Below are positions 5,756 through 6,455 of a stretch of DNA of 6,455 bases, piece after piece. The stretch is from Candidatus Colimorpha onthohippi (GTDB lineage Bacteria; Bacteroidota; Bacteroidia; Bacteroidales; P3). The stretch covers positions 1 through 6,455 of the forward strand of contig JAGHVA010000061.1 in assembly GCA_018064565.1 (NCBI GenBank), given 5' to 3'. How positions within the stretch are numbered: the first letter of the stretch is position 1; each line of letters starts with the position of its first letter. A model generated the notes under the pieces. That model had not been told where the DNA came from and searched no databases. It saw only the letters and a program-made list of their open reading frames with translations. A program made the translations under genes and the position numbers.

Positions 5756-6394
5756 TTATTCTACAATTTCGAGTTTTGCAAATTTGAGTATCAGGGTTTT
5801 CTGACCCAAATTGTCAAAAAATACGATAGCACGCCGGTCGCCATTCACTTCCTCGACCGACAGCACTTTTCCAAATCCAAACTTAGCATGACGCACCCTC
5901 ATGCCTGCTTGAATCTTAGCAATATCAACAGGAGATGCTGGAGGTGTGGGGGCTTTGGAACGGAAAACTGTTGAAGTAGTTTTTGGACGGGGCTTGAAGG
6001 CTGTAGATGTGTGACTATTCGACTGCTGCTCAGATGGTTTTCCAAACTGGAAAAATGCCTTGGGCATCTGACCAACTTGTGGGAAGGGACTTTCTGCCGA
6101 TGTTCTATCAACAAACTGGTTGTCTATCTCACTAACAAAACGACTTGGTTCCTGACACGACGACTTGCCATACAGATACCGAAATGTGGCATACGACAGC
6201 GAAAGATATTTCATGGCGCGCGTAACTGCGACATAAAACAACCGGCGCTCCTCCTCCAAATCTGCACGAGAAGGGATACTCATTGCCGAAGGGAAAATAT
6301 TTTCTTCCATACCAACCACAAATACATACGGAAACTCCAGCCCTTTGGCTGCATGAATTGTCATAAGCGACACTTTGTTCAATACAAATTTCAA
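5756..6394 (-). pseudogene. uvrD: UvrD/PcrA-type helicase, C-terminal fragment (5' part missing)
   Basis: The open frame encodes 212 residues of a superfamily 1A DNA helicase that normally has about 700-800. Present: motif V, LMTIHAAKGLEF (10-21), VFVVGMEENIFPS (24-36), motif VI, EEERRLFYVAVTRA (47-60), and PSRFVSEI (82-89). A low-complexity Ser/Thr/Pro linker follows (about 97-155), then the C-terminal Tudor-like domain GMRVRHAKFGFGKV to KLEIVE (164-212), which in PcrA/UvrD contacts RNA polymerase. Absent: the Walker A motif and all of motifs I-IV. Similarity stops at about N-K-V-S-L-M-T (near 6379). Upstream, in frame, there is a TAA a few codons away, and neither other minus-strand frame to the window edge resembles UvrD. 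The fragment has only a TTG start at its edge and cannot be an active helicase. It is either a rearrangement or insertion remnant, or an assembly join. Dtd follows 19 bases downstream. Confidence 0.8.
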
Positions 6395-6402
6395 TTGTAC
6401 AC

Positions 6403-6442
6403 AAATTTAAAAAACAAAACCATCGGAATAAATTTAAAAAAC
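6403..6442. repeat. 13-base direct repeat beyond the helicase break
   Basis: AAATTTAAAAAAC occurs at 6403-6415 and again at 6430-6442, a 27-base period with unrelated intervening sequence. A shorter ACAAATTT occurs at 6384-6391 and 6401-6408. The sequence is AT-rich, so chance is possible. Its place right after the helicase homology ends makes it a candidate end of an inserted element. The array runs to the window edge and its full extent is not visible. Confidence 0.4.
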
Positions 6443-6455
6443 CTAATTACCCACA

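Noticed and set aside
6132..6404. 90-codon minus-strand frame starting MCTIEICIEQ
   Set aside because: It overlaps the helicase fragment in another frame and resembles no known protein; the conserved motifs V and VI lie in the other frame. I also tested whether it restores the missing helicase by frameshift, and it does not.
6403..6455. Possible CRISPR repeat-spacer start
   Set aside because: The repeats are only 13 bases with a 14-base gap, AT-rich and seen twice; CRISPR repeats and spacers are roughly twice as long, and no cas gene is present.

Overview
The window looks like a chromosomal segment of a Bacteroidales bacterium (Bacteroides/Prevotella-like). The promoters have the Bacteroidetes housekeeping form (TTTG, about 19-20 bases, TAnnTTTG), most starts lack a Shine-Dalgarno, the tRNA has no encoded CCA, and the proteins resemble Bacteroides/Prevotella homologues as I remember them. 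No database search was possible.

Layout: (1) 1-328, minus: the N-terminal 109 residues of an AAA-ATPase-like protein of the kind expanded in Bacteroidetes, running off the left edge. (2) 329-795: a non-coding stretch with two outward-facing promoters and a roughly 110-base leader for (3) 796-1569, plus: a gluconate 5-dehydrogenase-like short-chain dehydrogenase, ended by a hairpin. (4) 1663-1784, minus: tRNA-His(GTG) with a textbook terminator. (5) From promoters almost touching that of the tRNA, a plus-strand cluster at 1878-5284: TrmH/SpoU RNA methyltransferase, ThiL-like protein, protein-L-isoaspartate methyltransferase (pcm) and release-factor glutamine methyltransferase (prmC). (6) Convergent with prmC and overlapping it by 4 bases: dtd (D-aminoacyl-tRNA deacylase), preceded by the C-terminal piece of a UvrD/PcrA helicase whose first two thirds are missing. 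(7) The last 60-70 bases are AT-rich, repeat-bearing and unrelated to uvrD.

Taken together, 1.7-5.7 kb is a housekeeping neighbourhood for translation and protein quality: tRNA-His, RNA 2'-O-methylation, damaged-Asp repair, release-factor methylation and D-aminoacyl-tRNA proofreading. The thiamine kinase-like gene is the odd member.

I see no convincing new multi-gene system, CRISPR array or complete mobile element. The observations most worth a second look are the ThiL homologue in which three normally invariant acidic active-site positions are Asn, the abrupt truncation of the helicase at the right end, the probable leaderless trmH transcript with nearly abutting divergent promoters, and a tRNA-His with two non-canonical stem pairs.
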